DNA from: Gammaproteobacteria bacterium
GTDB taxonomy: Bacteria; Pseudomonadota; Gammaproteobacteria; SZUA-140
Length of the DNA stretch: 64,000 nt
Direction: 5' to 3'
Assembly (NCBI GenBank): GCA_015491865.1
Contig: WFVD01000015.1
Coordinates: 186,001 to 250,000, forward strand
The translations under genes and the position numbers were made by a program. The notes beneath the pieces are model-generated. The model was given only the letters and a program-made list of their open reading frames with translations, was not told where the DNA came from and ran no database searches. Below are positions 10,249 to 19,862 of this stretch, one piece after another. The number at the start of each line of letters is the position of its first letter. Position 1 is the stretch's first letter.

Positions 10249-12174
10249 CTAATCCTCCAAAACAACACGGCCGTGGCTCGCGATATCGGCATTGATATGA
10301 TCTATAAAGGCATCCAGGGACATGCTTCCAAGATCTTCGCCACTTCGCGTGCGCACAGCCACGAGATTACCATCGACTTCCCGGTCCCCTATTACCAGCA
10401 AGTATGGTACACGTTGTAGTGTATGTTCGCGAATTTTAAAGCTTATCTTCTCATTTCTCAAGTCTGATTTTGCTCTGAGTCCGCGCTGTACCAATCTTTT
10501 GGTCACTTCTTCTACATATTCTGACTGGCGATCCGTGATATTGAGCACCGCTACCTGTTGCGGTGAGAGCCAGGTTGGGAAGAAACCGGCATGCTCTTCG
10601 ATCAAAATCCCGATAAAGCGCTCCAGTGAGCCAAGGATCGCCCGGTGCAGCATAACCGGCACCTGCTTTGTGCCATCGTCGGCAATAAACTGTGCATCTA
10701 GACGCCCCGGCATCGAAAAATCGACCTGGATCGTGCCACACTGCCACACACGCCCCAGGCAGTCTTTGAGCGAAAATTCAATTTTAGGACCGTAAAAAGC
10801 GCCTTCGCCCGGCTGTAGGTCCCAATCCAGCCCCTTCGCATTTAACGCCTCTTCTAACGCATGTTCTGACTTATCCCACTCAGCATCCCCCCCCACTCGA
10901 TTTTCAGGGCGGGTCGAGAGTTTGATAATGATCTCATTAAAACCAAAATCAGCGTAAACTTGATAGAGCAGATCGATAAAGGCCGCAACCTCACTCTGAA
11001 TCTGCGCCTCGGTGCAGAAGATATGGGCGTCATCCTGGACAAAATTGCGCAGCCGCATCAACCCATGCAGCGTACCCGAGGGTTCATTTCGCAAACAGGA
11101 GCCAAACTCCGCCATTCGTAACGGCAGATCGCGGTAACTCTTCAACCCCTGATTATAAATCTGCACATGACAGGGGCAGTTCATCGGCTTGATCGCGTAA
11201 TCGCGGTTCTCTGAATGGGTGGTAAACATATCGTCACTAAACTTTTCCCAGTGACCTGACTTTTCCCATAGCGACCTGTCGACCACCTGCGGGGTGCGCA
11301 CCTCAGAATAGTTATTCTGTTTCAGTATGTTGCGGATATATTGTTCGACTTCACGGTAGATCGTCCAGCCGTTATCGTGCCAGAAGATCATCCCCGGCGC
11401 CTCTTCCTGGATGTGGTAGAGATCCAGCTTTTTGGCGATCTTGCGGTGATCGCGCTTTCCGGCCTCTTCAAGGCGATGCAGATAGGCTTTGAGCCCCTTT
11501 TTATCTTTCCATGCTGTCCCGTAGATGCGCTGCAGCATTTCATTATTTGAATCACCACGCCAGTAGGCACCGGCCAGCTTCATCAATTTAAAGTGTTTTA
11601 ATTTGCCGGTACTGGGGACATGTGGGCCACGACAGAGATCAATAAAGTCGCCCTGTTGGTAGAGCGACAGCGTTTCATTGGCAGGAATCGCTTCAATCAG
11701 CTCCGCCTTGTATTGTTCCCCCTGGCCGCGGAAAAATTCAATCGCCTCTTCGCGCACCATGACGCTACGTCTGATTGGCAGGTTTTGCGCAGCAATCTCC
11801 ACCATCTTCTTTTCAATCGCAGTCAGATCTTCCGGGGTAAAGCGCTTTTCATAGGCGAAGTCGTAATAGAAGCCCTCTTCAATCACCGGGCCGATGGTGA
11901 CCTGAGCCTCAGGAAACAGTGATTTCACCGCTTGTGCCAACAGATGCGCCGTCGAATGGCGAATAATCTCAAGCCCCTCTTCATCGCGATCGGTGATGAT
12001 GACAACGCTCGCATCTTTTTCTATCAGGGTTGAGGCATCAACCAGTGCGCCATTAACCTTGCCGGCAAGAGTGCCCTTAGCAAGGCCGGCACCGATAGAA
12101 GCGGCAACTTCCATTAAAGTGACCGCCTGATCGTATTGGCGTTGACTACCGTCTGGGAGCGTTACTGTAGGCAT
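10249..12174 (-). CDS. thrS: Threonyl-tRNA synthetase
   Basis: A 641-residue class II synthetase. In order: a TGS domain (about residues 1-62), an editing domain (about 65-225, [11 protein letters not shown] with catalytic His residues), a catalytic core (about 240-535) and an anticodon-binding domain (about 540-641). The Zn-ligand motif MNCPCHV and the [10 protein letters not shown] motif 2 region are visible. It heads the thrS-infC-rpmI-rplT operon, and its last codons carry the Shine-Dalgarno sequence for infC. Confidence 0.98.
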   Translation of the reverse strand: MPTVTLPDGSQRQYDQAVTLMEVAASIGAGLAKGTLAGKVNGALVDASTLIEKDASVVIITDRDEEGLEIIRHSTAHLLAQAVKSLFPEAQVTIGPVIEEGFYYDFAYEKRFTPEDLTAIEKKMVEIAAQNLPIRRSVMVREEAIEFFRGQGEQYKAELIEAIPANETLSLYQQGDFIDLCRGPHVPSTGKLKHFKLMKLAGAYWRGDSNNEMLQRIYGTAWKDKKGLKAYLHRLEEAGKRDHRKIAKKLDLYHIQEEAPGMIFWHDNGWTIYREVEQYIRNILKQNNYSEVRTPQVVDRSLWEKSGHWEKFSDDMFTTHSENRDYAIKPMNCPCHVQIYNQGLKSYRDLPLRMAEFGSCLRNEPSGTLHGLMRLRNFVQDDAHIFCTEAQIQSEVAAFIDLLYQVYADFGFNEIIIKLSTRPENRVGGDAEWDKSEHALEEALNAKGLDWDLQPGEGAFYGPKIEFSLKDCLGRVWQCGTIQVDFSMPGRLDAQFIADDGTKQVPVMLHRAILGSLERFIGILIEEHAGFFPTWLSPQQVAVLNITDRQSEYVEEVTKRLVQRGLRAKSDLRNEKISFKIREHTLQRVPYLLVIGDREVDGNLVAVRTRSGEDLGSMSLDAFIDHINADIASHGRVVLED

Positions 12175-12250
12175 TTACGACTCTGGATATGTCCGGCTAT
12201 ATATAAAAAAGCACCGAATATCGAATGGATAAACAGTGCCATCAAAAACT

Positions 12251-12327
12251 TGGTAGACGCGATTGGATTCGAACCAACGACCCCCACCATGTCAAGGTGG
12301 TGCTCTAACCAACTGAGCTACGCGTCT
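12251..12327 (-). tRNA. tRNA-Val (anticodon GAC)
   Basis: A 77-base cloverleaf on the minus strand with acceptor AGACGCG/CGCGTCT, anticodon stem CCACC/GGTGG, loop TTGACAT (anticodon GAC), T-loop TTCGAAT and encoded CCA. It lies just upstream of thrS in the same direction. Confidence 0.97.
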
Positions 12328-12410
12328 TCATAGACGGCGTAAGATACAGGAATTACTGCCCTGATTTCAAGTAATAAAGCTAGCCAGCCGCTTTAATTTA
12401 TAAAACAGAA

Positions 12411-12586
12411 GGAACCACAGGTTAATCACCTCCCCTCTCATGGCGTGCCAGGCGTAACGGAGTGGAGCGGAACGCCAGCTCCTTCAGGACGGCAAACTCG
12501 ATGCGAGATGAAGCGCCAGATTAAGCGATTATTTTGTCTTGTTGCTTCACACCTCGTCATGACAATGACAATTAACCAGAGATTCC
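12411..12586. repeat. MITE-like dispersed inverted-repeat element, copy 1
   Basis: An about 176-bp non-coding segment with imperfect terminal inverted repeats: left end GGAACCACAGGTTAAT, right end (reverse complement) GGAATCTCTGGTTAAT. The interior shares with the copies near 28.2 and 44.3 kb the blocks CGAGATGA, TTAAGCGAT, CTTCAC and CCTCGTCATGACAA. There is no open reading frame for a transposase, so it would have to be moved by an enzyme encoded elsewhere. Confidence 0.7.
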
Positions 12587-12745
12587 TACAGTCAACGAGG
12601 TAGCCTCCGTGCCAATTAACGAGCCACAACTGCCAAATCCATGCTCAACGGAGACCCGCTCGGCTGGACAAATCTCACATGATCATTCATATTTCTGCTT
12701 CATTTACCGATACGTCTTGTGTCCTTATTTTCAAAGAGAAACTCA

Positions 12746-13786
12746 ATGTCAGAATCATGGGATCAAAATAAAAGCGATAATAACTGGGAGCTGCCAGAGG
12801 GGATGGACCCGATGAGAGTCATGCAGGTTGCATCAAGCTACTGGCACTCCTGTGCGCTCCACGCCGCTAATCGACTGGATATTTTCAACCTGCTAGATGG
12901 CACCTCTAAAACCCTGGATGAATTAACCGCTGCGACAGGGGCTGACCGTCGCTGCCTGGGTGGCCTGTTAAGCGCGCTTGTTTCTATCGACTTCCTTGAT
13001 CGCGATGGCGACACCTTTCGCAACAATCCGTTCGGCCAGACCTTCCTGACCTCCTCGAGCCAGTTTTACCAGGGCGGCATCGTCTATATGTTTGAAAACT
13101 GGTACGAAGCCTGGGGTGGGCTCTATAACACCGTGATGACGGGTAAACCATCGGCATTGATGCATCAGGAATATTCCGACCAGGAGACGCGCGACTACAT
13201 GATGGGCATGCATAATCGTGCTCTTTCCCAGTCAGATGTGCTCACCGGCATGGTCGACCTGACGGGTAAAAAACAGCTGATGGATGTCGGCTGTGGCCCC
13301 GCCACCTTTGCAATCAAATTTTGCGAACGGTATGACGGCCTGAACGCTGTGGCGATGGACCGTGCGCAGAACCTGGAAATTGCGCAGGAAATTGTTGATC
13401 AATACAAAATGGAGGCGCGTGTTGAGCTGCGCCCTGGTGATTACAACGCGGATAGTCTGGGTGATAATAACGATGCGATGCTGCTCTCATCGATGACGAA
13501 TCAGGAGTCACCCGAAAACATAAAGAAATTACTGCAGAAATGTTATGACTCAATGAATAAAAATGGCGTTATTATGATTCAGGAACAGCTACTCAACCCC
13601 GACAAAACCGGGCCAGAACTGGCGGCGATGATCGGTGTTAATCAGATTATTAACACCATTGGTGGCTCTTCATATTCCACAACTGAAATGGAAGAGATCA
13701 TGGCTGCTGTTGGGTTTGTTGATATCAAATCTGAACAGATGCCTGCGCCCAGCCCCTTTATGTTGTTGACTGGTTACAAACGCTAA
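12746..13786 (+). CDS. SAM-dependent methyltransferase, O-methyltransferase family 2-like
   Basis: With the ATG at 12746 the protein has 346 residues; an earlier GTG is less likely because AAAGAGAA sits just ahead of this ATG. The N-terminal half resembles the winged-helix dimerisation domain of acetylserotonin/caffeate-type methyltransferases (LHAANRLDIFNLLDG, TLDELTAATG, about residues 35-85). The C-terminal Rossmann domain has the SAM motif LMDVGCGPATFA (about residue 178), an acidic MDRAQNL and GDYNAD. The substrate is unknown. The gene is monocistronic: a repeat lies upstream, a terminator follows and no pathway genes are adjacent. Related family members methylate hydroxyls, thiols or carbon, so only the class is assigned. 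Confidence 0.8.
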   Translation: MSESWDQNKSDNNWELPEGMDPMRVMQVASSYWHSCALHAANRLDIFNLLDGTSKTLDELTAATGADRRCLGGLLSALVSIDFLDRDGDTFRNNPFGQTFLTSSSQFYQGGIVYMFENWYEAWGGLYNTVMTGKPSALMHQEYSDQETRDYMMGMHNRALSQSDVLTGMVDLTGKKQLMDVGCGPATFAIKFCERYDGLNAVAMDRAQNLEIAQEIVDQYKMEARVELRPGDYNADSLGDNNDAMLLSSMTNQESPENIKKLLQKCYDSMNKNGVIMIQEQLLNPDKTGPELAAMIGVNQIINTIGGSSYSTTEMEEIMAAVGFVDIKSEQMPAPSPFMLLTGYKR

Positions 13787-13820
13787 GCCCCTGTTCAAAC
13801 CGGCAGCATCTAGAAAACAG

Positions 13821-13853
13821 AAAAGCCCTGATCAAATGGTCAGGGCTTTTTCT
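13821..13853. terminator. Bidirectional intrinsic terminator
   Basis: AAAAGCCCTGA and TCAGGGCTTTT form an 11-bp stem around an eight-base loop, with T-runs on either strand. It separates the methyltransferase gene from the convergent DUF4389 gene and can serve both. Confidence 0.9.
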
Positions 13854-13894
13854 TTTCAGGGATTTTCCCCTTAGTCAAATTGAGCAATAAAAAG

Positions 13895-14281
13895 TCAGGC
13901 TGACGCTTTTGCCTCACCTGAACTATCCGCAACACTCACTATTGGGCTTTTCGCTGCAGGCCAACTACCGAATGGAAAAGGTTTATCTTCAGTCTGGTAG
14001 GTTTGAAATGCAGCGATTGATGCAACATATTGCGAAAGGCTATCGCCAAACGCCATCAATTTCGGATGGTGCTCACCCTGAGAGATACGATAGACAAACT
14101 GCATCAGCATTGTCACTCCGATAGCAAACTCACTGATGCGAAGCGCAATCCAGAACAGCACCATAAATACGAGCCTGAGCCACTGCTCACCTAAATCACT
14201 TTTCTTATCGGTTGCCGTCTCAGTCACTGAAACAGTTTCCGCGGTGCTATCGATTGTTTGAACCTCTTCCTGCTGACTCAT
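13895..14281 (-). CDS. DUF4389 domain membrane protein
   Basis: A 128-residue protein from the ATG at 14281; an in-frame ATG at 14293 would give 132 residues. A polar, acidic N-terminus (about 30 residues) precedes two hydrophobic helices (about residues 36-75, LVFMVLFWIALRISEFAIGVTM). The conserved cytoplasmic segment with QGEHHPKLMAFGDSLSQY and FPFGSWP is typical of DUF4389. The function is unknown. It is transcribed alone toward the shared terminator. Confidence 0.82.
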   Translation of the reverse strand: MSQQEEVQTIDSTAETVSVTETATDKKSDLGEQWLRLVFMVLFWIALRISEFAIGVTMLMQFVYRISQGEHHPKLMAFGDSLSQYVASIAAFQTYQTEDKPFPFGSWPAAKSPIVSVADSSGEAKASA

Positions 14282-14293
14282 AACTCCCCCCAT

Positions 14294-14624
14294 TTATCTG
14301 TTCGCTAAAAGAATCAACTTAAGACAATAGACGCTGTAATAAAGTTCCGTGTTCACTCATAAGATATATTAAAAACTTCATCCCTGTGATGCGACTTTAC
14401 ACAACTTTTACGCATCACGTCAGCTTAAATTTCCTCTCTCTAACAGCAAGCAATAACCCCTCACTGGGAGCGGCATTAAATCAGTTCAAGAATTCAAGAA
14501 AGCACAAAAGGATAGACCGCTATGTTTCAGTGACACATAATTAGAAGATATTTTTCTGGCGCAAATATCGAGCACTTAATCGGGTTAAAAAGCATCTTCA
14601 TAGCTCCCCCTAAACACGACTATC
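14294..14624. other. Intergenic region without a recognised gene
   Basis: The interval is AT-rich and has no convincing coding frame. The only structure seen is an inverted repeat, GTGATGCG at 14386-14393 and CGCATCAC at 14411-14418, with a 17-base spacer. It could be a protein-binding site upstream of the DUF4389 gene. No classical terminator follows ygfX. Confidence 0.4.
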
Positions 14625-15071
14625 TTACCTGCTAACGATCGCTCTACCCATTTTCAAGCTGACTGATAGCGCCCTGAAGCTCTCTTCCGAAAGTGAATCG
14701 CGCAGGAGTAGCAGAGTGTGGCGTTTTCCCTCCGCCTGCAATATCAGAATAATCAGATGAGGGTGAATGTAACTGGATGGTGAGAGTGTCACCTCCTGCG
14801 CATCACCCTCTCGCGTATGCAGTCGCCATTCACCTGTTGTTTCTCGCACCAATAGCCGTATTGATGTTGACGTAGATTGCAATATGTGATGTTGATAGAG
14901 CCAAAGGTAGTAAAGCCAGAGAAGCGCAATAAGTGGCAGTGCGATGAGCGCGGGATAGACAACAAACAGAACCAGAGTTGCGCCAGTAAAATTGGCGATT
15001 AGAAACCATTTAAGAGTGACCGAGGGCTTTGGCTCAATCGATAAAGAGGGCTCGTACCTTATTGACGACAT
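14625..15071 (-). CDS. ygfX: YgfX family membrane protein (CptA-like)
   Basis: With the ATG at 15071 (AAGGA eight bases upstream) the protein has 148 residues and overlaps the end of sdhE by 38 bases. It has two adjacent transmembrane helices (about residues 22-60) and a C-terminal beta-rich domain (LLVRETTGEWRLHTREG, about 72-90), the YgfX layout. In E. coli YgfX (CptA) is encoded with SdhE/YgfY and has been proposed as a cytoskeleton-targeting toxin, though this is debated. Here it ends the sdhCDAB-sdhE operon, which fits a membrane role linked to SdhE better than a free-standing toxin-antitoxin pair. Confidence 0.78.
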   Translation of the reverse strand: MSSIRYEPSLSIEPKPSVTLKWFLIANFTGATLVLFVVYPALIALPLIALLWLYYLWLYQHHILQSTSTSIRLLVRETTGEWRLHTREGDAQEVTLSPSSYIHPHLIILILQAEGKRHTLLLLRDSLSEESFRALSVSLKMGRAIVSR

Positions 15072-15300
15072 CGGCAATATCCTTATCTTCCGGCTGTTCA
15101 CGTCCCATTAGATATTCCAGCAACTGCTGGTCAGGGGTTTTGAGTAGCCGCTCAAAGGCCAGCTTCTCTTCAGCTGAAAGGCTGGCATAGCCTTTCTCCA
15201 GAAATTCACGAAGAAACAGATCTAACTCCAGCATGCCGCGTCGACATTGCCATTGAAGGCGCGCTTCTCGGTGACTTCCCATGGCTACCGAACGGCTCAT
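15034..15300 (-). CDS. sdhE: FAD assembly factor SdhE (YgfY)
   Basis: An 88-residue protein with the diagnostic RRGMLELDLFLREF (about residues 20-33), matching the RGxxE motif that promotes covalent flavinylation of SdhA. It begins at the last base of the sdhB stop codon (TGATG arrangement), so it is translationally coupled to sdhB and made with its client. An internal ATG at 15282 would shorten the N-terminus by six residues; either start is possible. Confidence 0.93.
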   Translation of the reverse strand: MSRSVAMGSHREARLQWQCRRGMLELDLFLREFLEKGYASLSAEEKLAFERLLKTPDQQLLEYLMGREQPEDKDIADVVNKVRALFID

Positions 15301-16001
15301 CAGGTGAGCTGTTTGAGCATCATATGTTTGATTTTACCAATTGCCCGAGTGGGGTTCAGCCCTTTTGGGCAGACCTGTACACAGTTCATGATGGTGTGAC
15401 AGCGGTAGAGCTTGTAGGCATCTTCCATCTCATCAAGACGTTCGTCCGTCGCCTGGTCACGGCTGTCGGCAAGAAAACGGTAGGACTGTAACAATGCAGC
15501 AGGCCCCATAAACTTGTCAGGATTCCACCAGAACGATGGACACGAAGTGGAGCAGCAGGCACACAGCACACATTCATATAGGCCATCCAGCTCCTCGCGC
15601 TGAGCTGGGGTCTGTTTAAACTCCACCTCCGGCTCGGGGTCTTTTACAATCAGATAAGGCTTGGCGGCACGGTACTGTTTATAAAACTGCGCCATATCGA
15701 CTACCAGATCACGAATCACCGGTAGGCCCGGTAGTGGGCGAATCTCAATTGGCTGCTCAAGGTCAGCAATGGCTGTCACACATGAAAGTGCATTGGTACC
15801 GTTGATGTTGAGACCATCCGAACCGCACACCCCTTCACCACAGGAGTGACGAAAACTGAGGCTCTCATCCTGCGCCTTTACCATCTTGAGCGCATCCAGC
15901 ACCATCTTGTCAGCACCAAGTGCCAGCTCATACTCCTGCATGTAAGGCTGTTGATCTTTTTCCGGATTATAGCGATAGACCGATAGACGAACAGTTTCCA
16001 T
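15300..16001 (-). CDS. sdhB: Succinate dehydrogenase iron-sulfur subunit
   Basis: A 233-residue protein from the ATG at 16001, with AAGGAG eight bases upstream. It carries electrons from the SdhA flavin to the quinone site. Ligand clusters are complete: SCGEGVCGSDG plus a later Cys for the 2Fe-2S cluster (about residues 52-75), CVLCACCSTSCP for 4Fe-4S (about 145-156), and CHTIMNC with CVQVCPKGLNP for the 3Fe-4S and remaining ligands (about 200-215). It is co-transcribed with sdhCDA and sdhE. Confidence 0.97.
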   Translation of the reverse strand: METVRLSVYRYNPEKDQQPYMQEYELALGADKMVLDALKMVKAQDESLSFRHSCGEGVCGSDGLNINGTNALSCVTAIADLEQPIEIRPLPGLPVIRDLVVDMAQFYKQYRAAKPYLIVKDPEPEVEFKQTPAQREELDGLYECVLCACCSTSCPSFWWNPDKFMGPAALLQSYRFLADSRDQATDERLDEMEDAYKLYRCHTIMNCVQVCPKGLNPTRAIGKIKHMMLKQLT

Positions 16002-16017
16002 TAACACCACTCCTTCA

Positions 16018-17793
16018 TCAATAGACGCGTGGCTTGGGCGGGAAGGCCGCGACGCTTTTCGGTTTCATCCGCACCGGTTTATATTCGAGCTTGCGTCCCT
16101 CTTTAAAATAGAGGCTGTGCTTCATCCAGCGCTCATCATCACGCTCAGGATAATCTATTCTTGAGTGGGCACCGCGGCTCTCCTGGCGTGCGAGTGCAGA
16201 GGTCGCCGCAGCCAGCGCAATATCCACCAGATTTTCCAGCTCAAAGGCTTCAATACGTGCCGTGTTAAAGACGCGGCTGTGATCTTTTAACGTTACATGC
16301 TGCATCCGTTCCTGAATCTCCAGCAGCTTTTCAACACCCTCGGCCATCAGCGCCTCTGAACGAAACACGCCGTTGTAATCTTCCATTGTCTTTTGCAGAT
16401 CAGCACGCAGTGAGTCCACGCTTTCACCATCGCCTTTGCGATCCCAGCGCGCCATATGATCCATCGCAGCCGTGATGCTATCCTCATCGATGGGGCGATG
16501 AAAGCGGTTCTCAGAAAGATATTCGATAATGTGGTTACCAGCAGCCCGCCCAAAGACGATGATATCGAGCAGTGAATTTCCACCCAGGCGGTTGGCACCA
16601 TGTACCGAAACACAAGCACACTCGCCTGCGGCATAGAGTCCCGGTACGATCTCTTCACCCTGACGTTCCGGCACCACTACCTGACCATCTCGATTGGTTG
16701 GAATACCGCCCATAGTGTAGTGCGCGGTGGGATAGATTGGCACCGGTTCTTTGGCGGCATCGATATGCATAAAGGTCTTCACCATGTCATAGATACCGGG
16801 CAGACGTTGGCGCAGCGTCGCCTCCCCAAGATGGTCGAGCTTTAGCATCACATAGTCTTTATTGGGGCCACAACCACGCCCCTCCTTGATTTCAGTGTAT
16901 ATGGAGCGGCTCACCACATCGCGGCTCGCAAGGTCTTTGGCGTGTGGCGCATAGCGTTCCATGAAACGTTCCCCATCCCCATTGAGTAGATACCCCCCCT
17001 CGCCGCGCGCCCCTTCCGTGATCAACATCCCCTTGCCAGCAACACCGGTTGGATGAAACTGGATGAACTCCATATCCTGCAACGGGATGCCGGCACGCAG
17101 CGCCATCCCCATACCGTCACCCGTATTAATATGTGCGTTGGTGTTGGTGCGGTACATCTGACCTGCGCCACCGGTGGCTATCAGGGTCGTTTTCGCTTCA
17201 ATGATCAACGGCTCACCGGTTTCGATACACATCACCAGCGCGCCTAAAATATAGCCCTCTTTATCTTTGAGCAGATCAATCGCGAAGTATTCATCAAAAA
17301 AGTGGGTCTTGGCCTTGATGTTCTGCTGAAATAGCGAATGCAGAATGGCGTGGCCAGTTCTATCGGCCGCCGCGCAGGTGCGAGCCGCCTGGTCTCCCCC
17401 AAAGTTCTGGCTCTGCCCACCAAAGGGGCGCTGGTAGATCTTGCCGTTATCGAGGCGTGAGAACGGCACCCCAAAGTGCTCCAGTTCAACCACCAGGCGT
17501 GAAGCGGTGCGGCACATATATTCAATCGCATCCTGGTCACCGAGATAGTCACTCCCCTTCACTGTGTCATACATATGCCAGTGCCAGTTATCGGGGAGCA
17601 CATTGGCAAGTGCGGCGTTGATGCCTCCCTGCGCTGCAACCGTATGCGAGCGGGTCGGAAAGACCTTTGAGACGACTGCGACAGAAGCATCGGCCTGCGA
17701 CATCTGCACTGCGGCACGTAATCCGCCGCCGCCGGCACCGATCACTAGCGTATCAAAGCGTCGTCGTTCAATGTTTTGTCTGGTATGGCTCAT
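16018..17793 (-). CDS. sdhA: Succinate dehydrogenase flavoprotein subunit
   Basis: A 591-residue catalytic subunit that oxidises succinate to fumarate. Seen: FAD-binding [13 protein letters not shown] (about residues 18-30), the covalent-FAD motif [15 protein letters not shown] (His near 50), the substrate-site HPTG segment and [16 protein letters not shown]. It also has the HTMGG-like stretch [11 protein letters not shown] and a C-terminal RKLEYKPV ending. Start and sdhD stop overlap in ATGA. Confidence 0.98.
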   Translation of the reverse strand: MSHTRQNIERRRFDTLVIGAGGGGLRAAVQMSQADASVAVVSKVFPTRSHTVAAQGGINAALANVLPDNWHWHMYDTVKGSDYLGDQDAIEYMCRTASRLVVELEHFGVPFSRLDNGKIYQRPFGGQSQNFGGDQAARTCAAADRTGHAILHSLFQQNIKAKTHFFDEYFAIDLLKDKEGYILGALVMCIETGEPLIIEAKTTLIATGGAGQMYRTNTNAHINTGDGMGMALRAGIPLQDMEFIQFHPTGVAGKGMLITEGARGEGGYLLNGDGERFMERYAPHAKDLASRDVVSRSIYTEIKEGRGCGPNKDYVMLKLDHLGEATLRQRLPGIYDMVKTFMHIDAAKEPVPIYPTAHYTMGGIPTNRDGQVVVPERQGEEIVPGLYAAGECACVSVHGANRLGGNSLLDIIVFGRAAGNHIIEYLSENRFHRPIDEDSITAAMDHMARWDRKGDGESVDSLRADLQKTMEDYNGVFRSEALMAEGVEKLLEIQERMQHVTLKDHSRVFNTARIEAFELENLVDIALAAATSALARQESRGAHSRIDYPERDDERWMKHSLYFKEGRKLEYKPVRMKPKSVAAFPPKPRVY

Positions 17794-18128
17794 ACAGTCA
17801 CCGTCAGTAAAATCTTCGTAATCCAGATCGCCGCACCCAGCAGCGCAAAGCCAACCCCTGTCAGCAGCAGCAGGCGCAGGCCATCAATGTGAATGTAATC
17901 CATGATCACATCGCGCATGCCGATCCAAGCGTGTACGAGTAGCAGCAGGAAAAAAAGCGTTGCAGTGATTGCGACAAAGGTGTTCGCCATCATCATGCGC
18001 CACTCCAGAAACGAAGCGGGTGTGTTTGAGATAAAGTAGATCGCAAAGCCGACCACAAACAGCATCATATAAACAGCGCTCAGGCGCTGCATTAACCAGG
18101 TACGTAAACCGATCGATTTGCGGCTCAT
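17790..18128 (-). CDS. sdhD: Succinate dehydrogenase membrane anchor subunit SdhD
   Basis: A 112-residue protein from the ATG at 18128, which overlaps the sdhC stop as ATGA. It has three transmembrane helices (about residues 15-36, 50-75, 85-110). The short SxxxxHxxxGxRDVxxDY-type signature appears as [18 protein letters not shown], which carries the heme-ligand region. With SdhC it binds heme b and ubiquinone. Confidence 0.93.
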   Translation of the reverse strand: MSRKSIGLRTWLMQRLSAVYMMLFVVGFAIYFISNTPASFLEWRMMMANTFVAITATLFFLLLLVHAWIGMRDVIMDYIHIDGLRLLLLTGVGFALLGAAIWITKILLTVTV

Positions 18129-18502
18129 AACATCACCACCATGCCGATAACTGTCACTAGCAGTCCCGCGCCCAACACACACCATGCGCTCTTGCGGCCA
18201 TTGACCACATCTACGCCAATATCAAGATCCAGCATAAAATAACGGATACCGGCAAAAAAGTGATGGGCAAAACACCACAGTGCCATAAGGAGCACAAGTC
18301 GAAAAAGACCACTATCAAATAGTGAGGTAACCTTTTCGTATCCCTGAGGACTGTTTAGCGAGAGCCCCAGCAGATAGATGACCGCCGGGATGGAGAGGAA
18401 CATCACTATCCCGGTGATGCGGTGCGCCACGGAGAGCACCGCCATCACAGGCATATCGATACGAGTTAGATCCAGAAAGACCGGACGTTTTTTGTTTTCC
18501 AT
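18125..18502 (-). CDS. sdhC: Succinate dehydrogenase cytochrome b556 subunit SdhC
   Basis: A 125-residue protein from the ATG at 18502. RPVFLDLTRIDMPVMAVLSVAHRITG gives the family SxxHRxTG motif (LSVAHRITGIVMF, about residues 25-37) used in quinone binding. A second motif near residue 85 (WCFAHHFFAGIRY) carries the heme-ligand His. It has three transmembrane helices and is the first gene of sdhCDAB-sdhE-ygfX, divergent from ygfZ. Confidence 0.95.
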   Translation of the reverse strand: MENKKRPVFLDLTRIDMPVMAVLSVAHRITGIVMFLSIPAVIYLLGLSLNSPQGYEKVTSLFDSGLFRLVLLMALWCFAHHFFAGIRYFMLDLDIGVDVVNGRKSAWCVLGAGLLVTVIGMVVML

Positions 18503-18656
18503 AACCACTCATTATGAATTATCGATGTGTCACCGTAGTGTAACGTATTGAACTGATTCGTCCAGAATATTATCACCCGCGACTATTTCGGCTATCATCA
18601 CTCTTTATGCAACAGTATGTTGAATACTATTTAAACTGAGCAGGATATTGGCATCA

Positions 18657-19715
18657 ATGAACAGACAGTGGCAGCAGTACCTCCTGAGCCTGGGGGCAGT
18701 TTTATCGAGTGATGAGGATCGTATTGAGCACTTTGGCCAGCCAACAAAAGAACAGATGGCGGTCACCACTGGCGATGTCATGATCCCAATCACACAGACC
18801 GCCCATATCCATGCTTCAGGCAAAGATGCAAAATCATTTTTACAGGGACAACTGACCAATGACATTGGCCTGATCGATCTGCAGCACAGCCAGTTGAGTG
18901 GTTACTGTAACCCCAAAGGGCGTCTGCTGGCGCTCTTCCGTATCTCGCAGCACGATGATGGCTATCGTCTGCACCTGCCTGACTGCTTGCTTGAGAAGAC
19001 GCTAAAACGCCTCAACATGTTTGTCTTAATGGCGAAGGTCACACTGGAGACGTCATCGCCGGAGATAATACGGACTGGGGTGGCAGGCCCGCGTGCGGTT
19101 GAAAAACTTGGCGCCCACCTCAACACCCTTCCTGATGCTGAAAATGGTGTGACTGAAGAGAATAAAGTCACCATTCTCAGGCATCCCGGCCGGCAGCCCC
19201 GTTTTGAGCTGATCGCTGATCGTGATGTCATGCAAAATTTGTGGCAGAAATTATCGCCAGATTTTACCCCTGTCGGTAGTGGTGCCTGGCAACGGCTCGA
19301 TATTGATGCGGGGCAGCCACAGGTGGTAGCCGAGACTGCGGAAATGTTTATCCCGCAGATGCTCAACCTGCATGTGATCGATGGTGTCAGCTTTAAAAAA
19401 GGGTGCTACCCCGGTCAGGAGGTGGTGGCCCGCCTCCATTACCGCGGCAAGCTGAAACGCCATATGCGGATCGTTCAATTCAGAGCCGCTCACTGCCCGG
19501 CTGCAGGAACAGCCATCTACCCGCTGGATAGCGAAGGCGAGCCACCGTCTGTCGGCAATATTGTGCGGGCAGAATTCATCTCGGCTGATGAATGCCGCGC
19601 ACTTTGCGTTATCGCAAACGATTCTGCAATTGATAATGGCCTCTGTTTACAACGAGATAGAAAAACAGTACTAACATTGCATGATTTACCGTACGATTTT
19701 CCGACAGCGAGTTAG
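18657..19715 (+). CDS. ygfZ: Folate-binding Fe-S maintenance protein YgfZ (IbaG57/GcvT-like)
   Basis: A 352-residue GcvT-like protein from the ATG at 18657; a TTG at 18648 would add three residues. The family signature KGCYPGQEVVARLHYRGK (about residues 245-262), with its essential Cys, is intact. YgfZ binds tetrahydrofolate and supports repair or assembly of some Fe-S enzymes, including MiaB-type methylthiotransferases. RimO, encoded at 47 kb, is a plausible client. It is divergent from the sdh operon. Confidence 0.92.
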   Translation: MNRQWQQYLLSLGAVLSSDEDRIEHFGQPTKEQMAVTTGDVMIPITQTAHIHASGKDAKSFLQGQLTNDIGLIDLQHSQLSGYCNPKGRLLALFRISQHDDGYRLHLPDCLLEKTLKRLNMFVLMAKVTLETSSPEIIRTGVAGPRAVEKLGAHLNTLPDAENGVTEENKVTILRHPGRQPRFELIADRDVMQNLWQKLSPDFTPVGSGAWQRLDIDAGQPQVVAETAEMFIPQMLNLHVIDGVSFKKGCYPGQEVVARLHYRGKLKRHMRIVQFRAAHCPAAGTAIYPLDSEGEPPSVGNIVRAEFISADECRALCVIANDSAIDNGLCLQRDRKTVLTLHDLPYDFPTAS

Positions 19716-19742
19716 CCACGCAAGCCTTAGCACCACCCAGAA

Positions 19743-19773
19743 TGACCATTTTTATCCGGGATAAAAATGGTCA
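19743..19773. promoter_or_regulatory. 31-bp perfect AT-rich palindrome before the HDOD cluster
   Basis: TGACCATTTTTATCC, a central G, and GGATAAAAATGGTCA form 15-bp arms with no mismatch. It lies 28 bases after ygfZ and 90 bases before the first HDOD gene. The T-run is inside the arm, not after it, so it is not a textbook terminator. A dimeric repressor site or a transcript-end hairpin are both possible. Confidence 0.6.
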
Positions 19774-19862
19774 AGTTAATCATAAAGCGGGCGATAATTT
19801 AAGGGAATCATAGAGATAACCATCATAACAAGAATTATCTGCTGTCAAAAACTAAGGCGTTT

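Noticed and set aside
12136-12333. Plus-strand open frame of 65 codons across the tRNA-Val gene
   Set aside because: It is antisense to thrS and the tRNA; no ribosome site and no plausible product.
14625-15300. sdhE-ygfX as a toxin-antitoxin system
   Set aside because: SdhE is a flavinylation factor and the genes are part of the sdh operon; nothing in the sequence requires a toxin role.
19743-19773. Palindrome as an ordinary rho-independent terminator of ygfZ
   Set aside because: The stem is AT-rich and no T-run follows it on either strand.
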